A program made the translations under genes and the position numbers. Below, in pieces: positions 7,452 through 13,400 of a stretch of 13,400 nt of DNA. Under the pieces are notes generated by a model that saw nothing but the letters and a program-made list of their open reading frames with translations, did not search any database and had not been told where the DNA came from. Position 1 is the stretch's first letter. Every line of letters starts with the position of its first letter. Source of the DNA: an uncultured Syntrophobacterales bacterium (GTDB taxonomy: Bacteria; Desulfobacterota; Syntrophia; Syntrophales; UBA5619); NCBI GenBank assembly GCA_903903205.1, contig CAIUXU010000277.1, positions 1 to 13,400 on the forward strand, in the 5' to 3' direction.

Positions 7452-7590
7452 GTCTTCCACCTCCCTAATCCGGCTCTTGCATAATTTCTGATTTGGAAAG
7501 GCGTCAACCTATCGGATACCCTCTCTCCTGCACCTGCTTATCCTCGGCCTCAGATAAGGGATCGAAGCGAGGATTACCCTCCAAGCTTTT
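7452..7590 (-). other. Gap before dhaK with possible internal promoter and alternative hairpins
   Basis: At 139 bases this is the longest gap in the minus-strand run. On the minus strand TTGACG (7502-7507) is followed after 18 bases by TATGCA (7478-7483), a good -35 but poor -10, placed suitably for a transcript starting just before dhaK. Upstream, two inverted repeats share bases: ATCCTCG/CGAGGAT (7540-7546 with 7568-7574) and CTTATC/GATAAG (7537-7542 with 7553-7558), so only one stem can form at a time. Neither is followed by a T-run. A separate control point for dhaKL is possible but unproven. Confidence 0.25.
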
Positions 7591-8814
7591 CTACGGTTGC
7601 GGTCCACTGCAAACCCTGTCCTTCCCACTCCTTTTCCCTTGGTACATCAACTGGTCAACCCGTTGAACGAAGGCCTTCATCTCCTCCGGCGGCCTGTATT
7701 GCGCAAGTCCGATGCTCATCGTCACATGGACGTCCCGGTCCGGCGCCGGGGAGAAGGTCTCCTTCTTGAATTCAGTCCGGATTCTTCCCGCTGTTACGGC
7801 ACCATCCACGCTTGTTGTCGAGGGCAAAATGATGGTGAATTCTTCGCCGCCGTAACGATAAGCCAGATCCGTCCCGCGCAGGCATCGTCTCACCACCTGC
7901 CCGAGTCGCATCAAAACTTGATCCCCTTCAACATGACCGTATGTGTCGTTGAATGTCTTGAAATTGTCGAGATCAAGCAGGAGGAGGGTTAACGGCTGTT
8001 CATAGCGGTTAGACCGGTCTAATTCGATTTTAAGCTGAGAGTAAAAATGCCGCGAATTGTAGAGCTGGGTCAGATCATCGACAATACTGAGCTCTCGGTA
8101 TCTATTTTCACTTTCCCTCAGAGCCTCGATCGCGGCCTCCTTTTGGTCCTCCGCCCGCTTAAGTTCGATGAAGAGCTGGGCATTGAAAATAGCCCCGGCA
8201 ATATGGTTTGCAATGTTTTCGGCAAGCATGAGATCACGATTCGTATAGGCTCCTGATTTTGTTGACCGCAATGCCAATCCGCCTATGACATGTTCCTTGG
8301 AAATCAGGGGAACGGTTAAGAATGATCGAATTCCGTGTTGTAATTCAGGTAGGAGGCCGGGGTATTTTTCCCCCATCTCATCGGCACTCTCCAATTGAAT
8401 GATGAATCCTATGCCGGTCCTTATGATCTGTGCCGTTACGGTTCCTTCTGAAGGGAGAATATCACCACCTTGTCTTCCAGAAACAAAGATTCCTTCATGA
8501 TATTGACATGAAACAACGTTATTCTCTGGATCGATAAGATTGATGACGATTCGATCGAATGGTATTAGCTCTTTTACTCTCTCGGAAAATGCCTTGTAGA
8601 TTTCCTCGATGCTTATGGTTGAGCTGATGACTCGACCGATGTCGGCCACGATCTTGTTTTCCTTCGCCAATCGAAGTGCCTCTTCCGTGCTCCTTTGAAG
8701 CGCCTCCGCCGCCTGCTTGCGCTCCGATTCCGAGTGTTCCAATTCCATTATTCTCTGCTTAAGGATGGATATTTCTTCGTGTAGTTCTTGACTTGTTCCG
8801 GATTGATCCGTCAT
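7591..8814 (-). CDS. GAF-GGDEF diguanylate cyclase
   Basis: A 407-residue soluble protein. It has a predicted coiled coil at about 8-52, a GAF sensor domain (about 56-215, ending SFLTVPLISKEHVIGG ... AGAIFNAQLF), a short helical linker and a GGDEF domain (about 243-405). The active-site loop is GGEEF (322-326), a functional variant, and RGTD (313-316) five residues before it forms the inhibitory I-site, so product feedback is expected. It should make cyclic di-GMP from two GTP. No membrane segment or EAL domain is seen. GAGGGG lies 5 bases before the ATG. It sits between the rpiB-like and dhaK genes in the same direction, unusual for a catabolic operon. Its GAF and linker segments resemble those of the kinase at the window start. 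The GAF ligand is unknown; a pathway metabolite would be a natural guess. Confidence 0.92.
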   Translation of the reverse strand: MTDQSGTSQELHEEISILKQRIMELEHSESERKQAAEALQRSTEEALRLAKENKIVADIGRVISSTISIEEIYKAFSERVKELIPFDRIVINLIDPENNVVSCQYHEGIFVSGRQGGDILPSEGTVTAQIIRTGIGFIIQLESADEMGEKYPGLLPELQHGIRSFLTVPLISKEHVIGGLALRSTKSGAYTNRDLMLAENIANHIAGAIFNAQLFIELKRAEDQKEAAIEALRESENRYRELSIVDDLTQLYNSRHFYSQLKIELDRSNRYEQPLTLLLLDLDNFKTFNDTYGHVEGDQVLMRLGQVVRRCLRGTDLAYRYGGEEFTIILPSTTSVDGAVTAGRIRTEFKKETFSPAPDRDVHVTMSIGLAQYRPPEEMKAFVQRVDQLMYQGKRSGKDRVCSGPQP

Positions 8815-8854
8815 CTGGCCCCTCTTTCATGACAAACAGTACCGGCTGAAACGA

Positions 8855-8872
8855 TTAAGGATGAGCCCTTAA
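8855..8872 (-). promoter_or_regulatory. Small hairpin spanning the rpiB-like stop codon
   Basis: CCTTAA and TTAAGG pair perfectly around a six-base loop, and the stop codon at 8869-8871 lies within the stem. The T-rich follow-up on the minus strand is weak (TCGTTTC), so at best this is a leaky terminator or an RNA end-protection structure. Confidence 0.25.
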
Positions 8873-9342
8873 GCCTTCCTGTGAAATGATGCATGCTCCA
8901 GTTCCCGCATCTTGTCAACCTTGGGGAGAGACCCGCCTCCCTGGAACTCCGAGTGGAGCCAGGCATCGACCACCATCTTGGCCAGCTCCGGACCGATCAC
9001 CCGGGCGCCCATGGTCAGAACCTGAGCGTCGTTGCTCTTCTTCAGGCGCTCTGCGGAATAGACATCGTGGCAGGTTCCAGCGAACACCCCTTCGACTTTG
9101 TTTGCGATCATTGCCATACCGAGTCCGGTGCCGCAGATCAGAATGCCCCGGTCGTAATGGCGTTTTTGGATCTCTTGCGCCAGATGGAAACCGATTTCAG
9201 GGTAATCAGCTTTTTCCTGACCGAGATAATCCAGGTCAGTAATATGAACGCCCCGTTTCTTCAGATGGTCGCAGAGGACTTTTTTCAGATCGATTGCTGT
9301 TTCGTCACAATCGATGGCGATACGCAAGTCACTGTTTGCCAT
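8869..9342 (-). CDS. RpiB/LacAB-family sugar-phosphate isomerase, possibly D-erythrulose-4-phosphate isomerase
   Basis: A 157-residue member of the RpiB/LacA/LacB fold. The catalytic Cys motif GILICGTGLGMAM and the ANKVEGV segment are intact. However, compared with E. coli RpiB, the His of the GCDH motif is Glu (DCDETA), the RQHND segment reads KKSND, and the C-terminal phosphate-binding Arg residues (GGRHQQR) are replaced by GGGSLPK. The stretch HDVYSAERLKKSNDAQVL followed by TMGARVIGPELAK looks, from memory, much more like EryI/DerI D-erythrulose-4-phosphate isomerases. The likely reaction is ketotetrose phosphate to aldotetrose phosphate; ribose 5-phosphate isomerisation is less likely. 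The start at 9342 has GAGG nine bases upstream; the ATG at 9357 has no ribosome site. It lies 15 bases after the TIM-barrel gene. Confidence 0.85.
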   Translation of the reverse strand: MANSDLRIAIDCDETAIDLKKVLCDHLKKRGVHITDLDYLGQEKADYPEIGFHLAQEIQKRHYDRGILICGTGLGMAMIANKVEGVFAGTCHDVYSAERLKKSNDAQVLTMGARVIGPELAKMVVDAWLHSEFQGGGSLPKVDKMRELEHASFHRKA

Positions 9343-9357
9343 TGGAATACACCTCAT

Positions 9358-10329
9358 TTACAGTTTAAAGATATTCGCTTCGACAAATTTCCAGGTCTTC
9401 AGAAAATCGTTTCCACGGATCAGCCCTGCAAACTCCACACGGTCCAGGCCATTGAGCCGGTCCCAGATCTTTCGGGTCATCCGTGCATTGGCCTCGAAGG
9501 TGCCGCGGATATCCCAGCGTGTCGGCGACGTGTCTGACGTCAAATAGTCACTGTATCCGTATTCCTGCAGGTAGAAAATAAATTCCGCATATTCCAGGAA
9601 GTTGTGTGATGCTGCCATCAAATCCCAGTCCCATCGGCCGTTGTTGTCGTTAATGTGGATATAATAGGGAAAGCGGCTTTTTGCAAGCAAGGCAACGACC
9701 TCTGCTGGATTCTCCAGGCCGTACTTTGAATGGCCGTAATCCATCGTGATGCCCATTTCCTTGATGCCGATATCATTGAGCAGACAAAGAGCCTTGGCGG
9801 CCGTGTCCACAAAACAGTGGGCCCGCGTCTCGCTGGGTTTGTATTCAATGAAGAGCGGGATCTCCGGCTTGTAGGCCCCTGCCTCGCCAAAGGTCTCGAT
9901 GAGGAACCTCCACATCCGGGCGTAGTCACACTGGAAGGCGAATTCATAGCCGTCCCCCAGCGGGCAGCAAGTGACCTTGTCGGCGCCGACGGACTGGGCG
10001 AAGTCCTTGGCGTCCTTGATGAACCGGACGGCATTCCGACGAACGGCCGGATCCGTGGAGGTCAAACCTCCGTTGCGGAACTCGGGTTCTGCCTTCACGT
10101 TGACGTTGACGGCGGCAATACCGAGATTATACTGGATGAGCAGGGATTTCAAACTCGCCGCGTCATTGACCTCGTAGGGAAAGATGACTTCCACGCCACT
10201 CATCCCTTCCATCTGCGATACCATCTCCAGACGTTCCGCCAGCGACTTTTCCTCGTTGTATTCATGAAAGCGGTCTTTGGTCTTGCTTACAAATCCTGTT
10301 ATCAAGGCAAACTTGACTTCATTGTTCAT
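9358..10329 (-). CDS. Xylose-isomerase-like TIM-barrel protein (sugar isomerase/epimerase family)
   Basis: A 323-residue protein of the xylose isomerase-like TIM-barrel superfamily. Candidate metal ligands, in order: E162 in IEYKPSE, D197 with H200 in MDYGHS, H225 in IHINDNN, and Asp266 or another Asp in SDTSPTRWD. The last ligand is Asp rather than the Glu of tagatose 3-epimerase types, which recalls xylose and rhamnose isomerases; the length lies between the two groups. Possible roles are aldose-ketose isomerisation, epimerisation or decarboxylation of a 3-oxo sugar acid (some decarboxylases have this fold). The start at 10329 has AAGGAG nine bases upstream; a GTG at 10347 overlaps that site and is unlikely. 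It follows the second TIM-barrel gene by 26 bases. Fold is clear, function unassigned. Confidence 0.8.
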   Translation of the reverse strand: MNNEVKFALITGFVSKTKDRFHEYNEEKSLAERLEMVSQMEGMSGVEVIFPYEVNDAASLKSLLIQYNLGIAAVNVNVKAEPEFRNGGLTSTDPAVRRNAVRFIKDAKDFAQSVGADKVTCCPLGDGYEFAFQCDYARMWRFLIETFGEAGAYKPEIPLFIEYKPSETRAHCFVDTAAKALCLLNDIGIKEMGITMDYGHSKYGLENPAEVVALLAKSRFPYYIHINDNNGRWDWDLMAASHNFLEYAEFIFYLQEYGYSDYLTSDTSPTRWDIRGTFEANARMTRKIWDRLNGLDRVEFAGLIRGNDFLKTWKFVEANIFKL

Positions 10330-10355
10330 TCGAATCTTCTCCTTCACCTATTTCC

Positions 10356-11195
10356 TTAAAATTGTTGTAAATAGCTCAGTCCGAACCCGTACTCTCCGGT
10401 AACCTGATCGGGCCTGCAGCCGATTTCGATATCCCAGCTCCCGTCATAACCGGCGCCGGCCAGGTTTGCCAGCAGGGGCTTCCACGGGATCGTACCTTTC
10501 CCCGGCGCCAGCTTGATATTTTCCGTGCTCATGTTGTCGCCCAGATGTGTGCCGAAAATTCTTCCCTTCAGTTCAAAGGGCAGCATGGGCACCCATTCCC
10601 GGCAAGCCCACGCATGGCCGGTGTCGAAGTTGAGACCCAGGGATGGGGAGCCGATTTCCTTGCACAGCTCCAGAAAGCGGCGGGTGCCTCCAAAAACTGA
10701 AAAGGGCAGGATTTCAAAGGCCAGCTTTATGCCCGCTTCTGCGACCATCTCCACATACCGTCCGATCTTTTCGACAAGCCGCTGATGCACCTCCTGCCAC
10801 CATCGAAAGTCAGTTGCTCCCGGCGAATTCCAGTTCACGCTGAAGGTGGAGGCCGGTATGGTGAGTACGCGGCACGGTAAAAATACCTGCATGATGTCCA
10901 GCACCTGTTTCAGTTCATCGATACCGCTTCGGGGATTCAACTTCTCCGGGTTCGAGAACTCCTCCAGCATAAAATGCGCCACAAATTGTGTTGGGACAAG
11001 ACCGAGATCGCTCGCCGTGCGGTGCACACTCCGGGCATCCTTCATCCACTCCGCAAGCGCTGTTCCGACAAGGATCTCGGGCTGGTAGGCGGAAAAGCCG
11101 AGCTCCCGGACGAGCTCGAGTCCCTCACAGAAGTTCCCGATGGAGAACCCCGGTCCGTAAAGAGAAACCATAAACGCGGGACTGACGCCGATCAT
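10356..11195 (-). CDS. AP-endonuclease-2-like TIM-barrel sugar isomerase/epimerase
   Basis: A 279-residue PF01261-type TIM barrel. Candidate metal ligands: E161 in FEILPFS, D191 and H194 in NFDTGHA, H217 in THLGDN and Glu256/258 in WDIEIG, the Glu-Asp-His-Glu set of ketose 3-epimerases and hydroxypyruvate-isomerase-like enzymes. It is clearly different in sequence from the neighbouring TIM-barrel gene, so the two are not a recent duplication. The start at 11195 has AAGGA six bases upstream; the ATG at 11213 overlaps the dctM stop but has no ribosome site, and the open frame running to 11624 is antisense noise within dctM's region. It likely acts on the imported sugar or sugar acid in the cytosol; the reaction is unknown. 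Confidence 0.8.
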   Translation of the reverse strand: MIGVSPAFMVSLYGPGFSIGNFCEGLELVRELGFSAYQPEILVGTALAEWMKDARSVHRTASDLGLVPTQFVAHFMLEEFSNPEKLNPRSGIDELKQVLDIMQVFLPCRVLTIPASTFSVNWNSPGATDFRWWQEVHQRLVEKIGRYVEMVAEAGIKLAFEILPFSVFGGTRRFLELCKEIGSPSLGLNFDTGHAWACREWVPMLPFELKGRIFGTHLGDNMSTENIKLAPGKGTIPWKPLLANLAGAGYDGSWDIEIGCRPDQVTGEYGFGLSYLQQF

Positions 11196-11212
11196 CTGTA
11201 ATCCTTCCTCCA

Positions 11213-12496
11213 TTACATGAACAGCCACAAAATGACTTTGGTCAGCGACGGGAAATAGGTGATCACAAACAGCATGGAGACCGTCGCCGCCATCAGGGGA
11301 ATCAGGTGCCTCGTAATGGCACCGATTCCGGCATCGGCGAGCTTGGCTGCGACGAACAGCGTTCCTCCGACGGGCGGGGTGTACAGCGCGATGGAGAGGT
11401 TGGCGGTCATCACGACGCCAAAGTGCACCATGTCGATGTTGAACGACCGGGCGAGGGGGAATAGCAAAGGTGCACTCATCAGCATGGCCGGCAACGGCTC
11501 GATGAATGTACCGAGCAGGAGCAGGGCCACGTTGGTCAGCAGCAGGAAGACCCATTGCTGGTGGGCGACGCTCTGGACCCATACGGTAAGCTGTGCGGCA
11601 ACCTGTTCCACGGTCATCAGCCACGACAGACAGCCTGTGGCGCCGATGACGAGCAATACCGAGGCGCTTGTCTGGAAGGACGAGAGCAGCAGTTCTGGAA
11701 GGTCGCCGAAGGTAAGATCCTTGTAGTAGAATATGGAGATGAGCAAACCGTAGACGACCGCCACGGCGGCGGCCTCAGTCGGCGTGAAGACGCCGGACCA
11801 GATGCCGCCGATGATGATAACCGGCATGACCAGTGCCGGTCCCGCATCTTTGAAGGCGGCCCATATTTCCCGGAAGGACGACCGCTTCCCGCCCGTGTCG
11901 CAGCCGGACTTCTTTCCATACCACATGCACACCACGATGATGGCCATTGCGGTAATGATCGCCGGGACGACCCCGGACATGGAAAGCTGCCGCATCGAAA
12001 CACCCGAAATGAAGGCATAGACCAGGAATGGGATCGACAGGGGCATCAGCAGCGCCAAGGTTCCGGCAACGGACAGAAGTGCCGCGGCGAATGCCCCCTC
12101 ATAGCCCTTCTCCTTCATCATGGGGACGACCAGAGATCCGATCGCTGCGGTGTCCGCGATGGCCGATCCGGACACGCCGCCGAACAGGAGGCAGGAGACC
12201 GTGGTGACCACGGCGAGCCCTCCGGGCAACCAGCCGAAGAGCGTCGCCGCAAAAGCGACGATTCGCTTGCCGACGCCCCCTTTCGCGAGCAGGTTGCCGC
12301 CGAAAATGAAGAGCGGCACGGCGATCAGGATAAAGGGTTCCACCCCGGAGATGAAGCTGAGGAAAATCGTTTCGAGCGGGTGTGAAAGTCCGTTCAGCCA
12401 GATCATACCGACGGTGGTGGCCAGGAGTGCATACATCAGCGGCACACCCGCCAGCGCAATGACCAGAAACACAAGGAATATGACGAGTGCAAACAT
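11213..12496 (-). CDS. dctM: TRAP transporter large permease subunit (DctM family)
   Basis: A 427-residue, strongly hydrophobic inner-membrane protein with about a dozen predicted membrane helices. Family signatures include FIEPLPAMLMSAPLLFPLA and the C-terminal ALYTPPVGGTLFVAAKLA. DctM is the ion-coupled carrier of tripartite ATP-independent periplasmic transporters and works with DctQ and the periplasmic binding protein DctP; these systems mostly import carboxylates, including sugar acids. The start at 12496 has GGAGG seven bases upstream, placed inside the last codons of dctQ, so the two are coupled. The length is normal. Its position directly ahead of sugar-processing enzymes says that the transported solute feeds this pathway. 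Confidence 0.95.
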   Translation of the reverse strand: MFALVIFLVFLVIALAGVPLMYALLATTVGMIWLNGLSHPLETIFLSFISGVEPFILIAVPLFIFGGNLLAKGGVGKRIVAFAATLFGWLPGGLAVVTTVSCLLFGGVSGSAIADTAAIGSLVVPMMKEKGYEGAFAAALLSVAGTLALLMPLSIPFLVYAFISGVSMRQLSMSGVVPAIITAMAIIVVCMWYGKKSGCDTGGKRSSFREIWAAFKDAGPALVMPVIIIGGIWSGVFTPTEAAAVAVVYGLLISIFYYKDLTFGDLPELLLSSFQTSASVLLVIGATGCLSWLMTVEQVAAQLTVWVQSVAHQQWVFLLLTNVALLLLGTFIEPLPAMLMSAPLLFPLARSFNIDMVHFGVVMTANLSIALYTPPVGGTLFVAAKLADAGIGAITRHLIPLMAATVSMLFVITYFPSLTKVILWLFM

Positions 12497-12499
12497 CGA

Positions 12500-13018
12500 T
12501 CAACCTCCGTAGCGTTCTTCGCGTGTTTTTCCGCGAACGATTTGAACCAGATCGGATGCGACGAATATCAGCATCGCTGCTGATCCAACCGGCAGGCTGA
12601 GATACTGCAACGCCATCGGCCATCCAAGGACCGTCAGTTCATTGCCCCAGTTCGCCATCGCAATGCCCATCCCGAACTTGACCAGCAGTCCGAGAACAAC
12701 CAGGCAGAAGGCCTGGATGATTCCATCTGCCATGCGTCGCATGGGGGCGGACAGCTTGTCGAGGAATTCGGTGATCGTCATGTGGAGCCCGCGACGGGCC
12801 ACCGAGGCGCCCCCTAAAAAGGAGACCCAGACCATCATGAACTCACAAAACTCCGTAGTCAATGCGACGTCTTTGCCTACCACATGCATGATAACATTGA
12901 AGAATACCATGATGACCATGATGGCACCGAGCACAACAATCGTCCAGTCGACGGCGTTACCAAGCCATCGGATCAACAATGGGGCCGGCGGGGACGGCGG
13001 TAAACGGAAGTGACTCAT
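12500..13018 (-). CDS. dctQ: TRAP transporter small permease subunit (DctQ family)
   Basis: A 172-residue membrane protein with four predicted helices: about 22-47, 57-74, 97-120 and 135-158. The ARRGLHMTI segment after helix two matches the DctQ hallmark (Ala-Arg-x-Gly-x-His). DctQ pairs with DctM to form the membrane part of the TRAP carrier. AAGGGGG lies six bases before the ATG at 13018. Only three bases separate its stop from dctM. A strong hairpin lies just upstream, between dctP and dctQ. Confidence 0.92.
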   Translation of the reverse strand: MSHFRLPPSPPAPLLIRWLGNAVDWTIVVLGAIMVIMVFFNVIMHVVGKDVALTTEFCEFMMVWVSFLGGASVARRGLHMTITEFLDKLSAPMRRMADGIIQAFCLVVLGLLVKFGMGIAMANWGNELTVLGWPMALQYLSLPVGSAAMLIFVASDLVQIVRGKTREERYGG

Positions 13019-13030
13019 AGTGAACCCCCT

Positions 13031-13067
13031 TCGGAGGGCCGCTCCTGCTATGGGGGTGGCCCTCCGG
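13031..13067 (-). promoter_or_regulatory. Strong hairpin between dctP and dctQ
   Basis: CGGAGGGCC (13032-13040) pairs perfectly with GGCCCTCCG (13058-13066). The stem can be extended inward by five more pairs, two of them G-U, leaving a loop of about seven bases. On the minus-strand transcript it lies about 23 bases after the dctP stop and just before the dctQ ribosome site. No U-run follows, so it is more likely an RNA-processing or 3'-end-protecting structure that keeps dctP mRNA abundant than a full terminator. Confidence 0.65.
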
Positions 13068-13090
13068 CTTCATTTGAGAGTACGGCAGGA

Positions 13091-13400
13091 TTACTTGACG
13101 GGGATAGCCTTGCGCACCGCTGCGGCATCCGCCAAAAAGGCGTCTACGTCGGCGGCGCCGTACTTATCACGCGCCTGACCGTAAACCGGCTGTACCGCCT
13201 TCCGGAAAGGATCCGCGGAAGGATTTGTGACCTTCGCCCCTTTTGAAGCCATCTCTTTGAGCTGATTGTCATCGTTGGCCTGAATTGTCTTGCGGGACCA
13301 GTCGGCAGCTTCCTTTGCGGCCTTGGTGACCGCCTCGCGGTCAGCAGGAGAGAGCTTCTGCCAGGTCTTTTCCGAAATGGCGAGCGGGATGGGGCTGTAG
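13091..13400 (-). CDS. dctP: TRAP transporter substrate-binding protein DctP, C-terminal part (truncated by window)
   Basis: The frame is open to the right edge and ends at the stop at 13091-13093. The visible 102 residues include AISEKTWQKLSPADREAVTK, then a helical region and SKGAKVTNPSADPFRKAVQP, ending AIPVK. This is the usual C-terminal pattern of DctP proteins: Trp-x-x-Leu-Ser-x-x-x-Arg/Gln, a later Gly-x-x-V and Phe-Arg before a final helix. The ligand-binding Arg and signal peptide lie outside the window, so the solute cannot be judged. DctP proteins bind the solute in the periplasm and deliver it to DctQM. It is the first visible gene of the minus-strand run. Confidence 0.88.
   Translation of the reverse strand, partial: YSPIPLAISEKTWQKLSPADREAVTKAAKEAADWSRKTIQANDDNQLKEMASKGAKVTNPSADPFRKAVQPVYGQARDKYGAADVDAFLADAAAVRKAIPVK

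Noticed and set aside
6351..7484. Long plus-strand open frame opposite dhaK and dhaL
   Set aside because: It lies antisense to two genes with complete family motifs, has no ribosome site and its His/Arg-rich translation matches no domain; long antisense frames are expected in GC-rich DNA.
11196..11624. Upstream extension of the second TIM-barrel gene
   Set aside because: It overlaps the dctM coding sequence on the same strand in another frame and is Arg/Pro-rich; the ribosome site points to the ATG at 11195.
11555..12385. Long plus-strand open frame opposite dctM
   Set aside because: The translation is rich in Arg, His, Asp and Gly without hydrophobic core patterns; it is a shadow of the membrane protein gene.
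1..13400. CRISPR arrays, insertion sequences, tRNA or rRNA genes
   Set aside because: Looked for spaced direct repeats, transposase motifs with terminal inverted repeats and tRNA-like folds; none seen.

Overview
The window looks like a stretch of a GC-rich bacterial chromosome. The hybrid kinase with GAF and PAS domains, the GAF-GGDEF protein and the TRAP transporter would suit a Desulfobacterota (old Deltaproteobacteria) or related environmental anaerobe. This lineage guess rests on style only, because no rRNA or other marker is present.

Layout. (1) Positions 1-1857, plus strand: the 3' part of a soluble hybrid sensor histidine kinase (GAF-PAS-HisKA-HATPase-REC) that runs in from the left edge. 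(2) 1858-2212: a non-coding stretch holding a short decayed piece of an FAD/NAD(P)-binding oxidoreductase gene on the minus strand. (3) 2213-2979, plus strand: a two-gene nucleotidyltransferase (MNT) / HEPN pair with a 4-base overlap. (4) 2980-3247: an AT-richer spacer with no convincing gene. (5) 3248-13400, minus strand: a run of twelve co-directional genes that enters from the right edge. In transcription order these are a TRAP transporter (dctP C-terminus, dctQ, dctM), two xylose-isomerase-like TIM-barrel proteins, an RpiB/LacAB-type sugar-phosphate isomerase, a GAF-GGDEF diguanylate cyclase, dhaK, dhaL, a D-lyxose-isomerase-family cupin, an isocitrate/isopropylmalate-family oxidative decarboxylase and a cyclase-family (PF04199) metal hydrolase.

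How the genes may work together. The minus-strand run reads as an import-and-catabolism operon for a sugar or sugar acid. The TRAP system would bring in an anionic substrate. Isomerases, the decarboxylating dehydrogenase and the hydrolase would process it. DhaKL would phosphorylate a small ketose, and the RpiB-like enzyme would isomerise the phosphoketose. The RpiB-like protein lacks several residues of true ribose-5-phosphate isomerase and, from memory, resembles the D-erythrulose-4-phosphate isomerases (EryI/DerI type). My working hypothesis is therefore a route through erythrulose and erythrulose phosphate to D-erythrose 4-phosphate. No single enzyme here proves the substrate.

The most notable points are this possible tetrulose-phosphate pathway with an unassigned decarboxylase, a diguanylate cyclase inside the catabolic run, a strong hairpin between dctP and dctQ, and an MNT/HEPN pair whose HEPN partner lacks the usual RNase motif.
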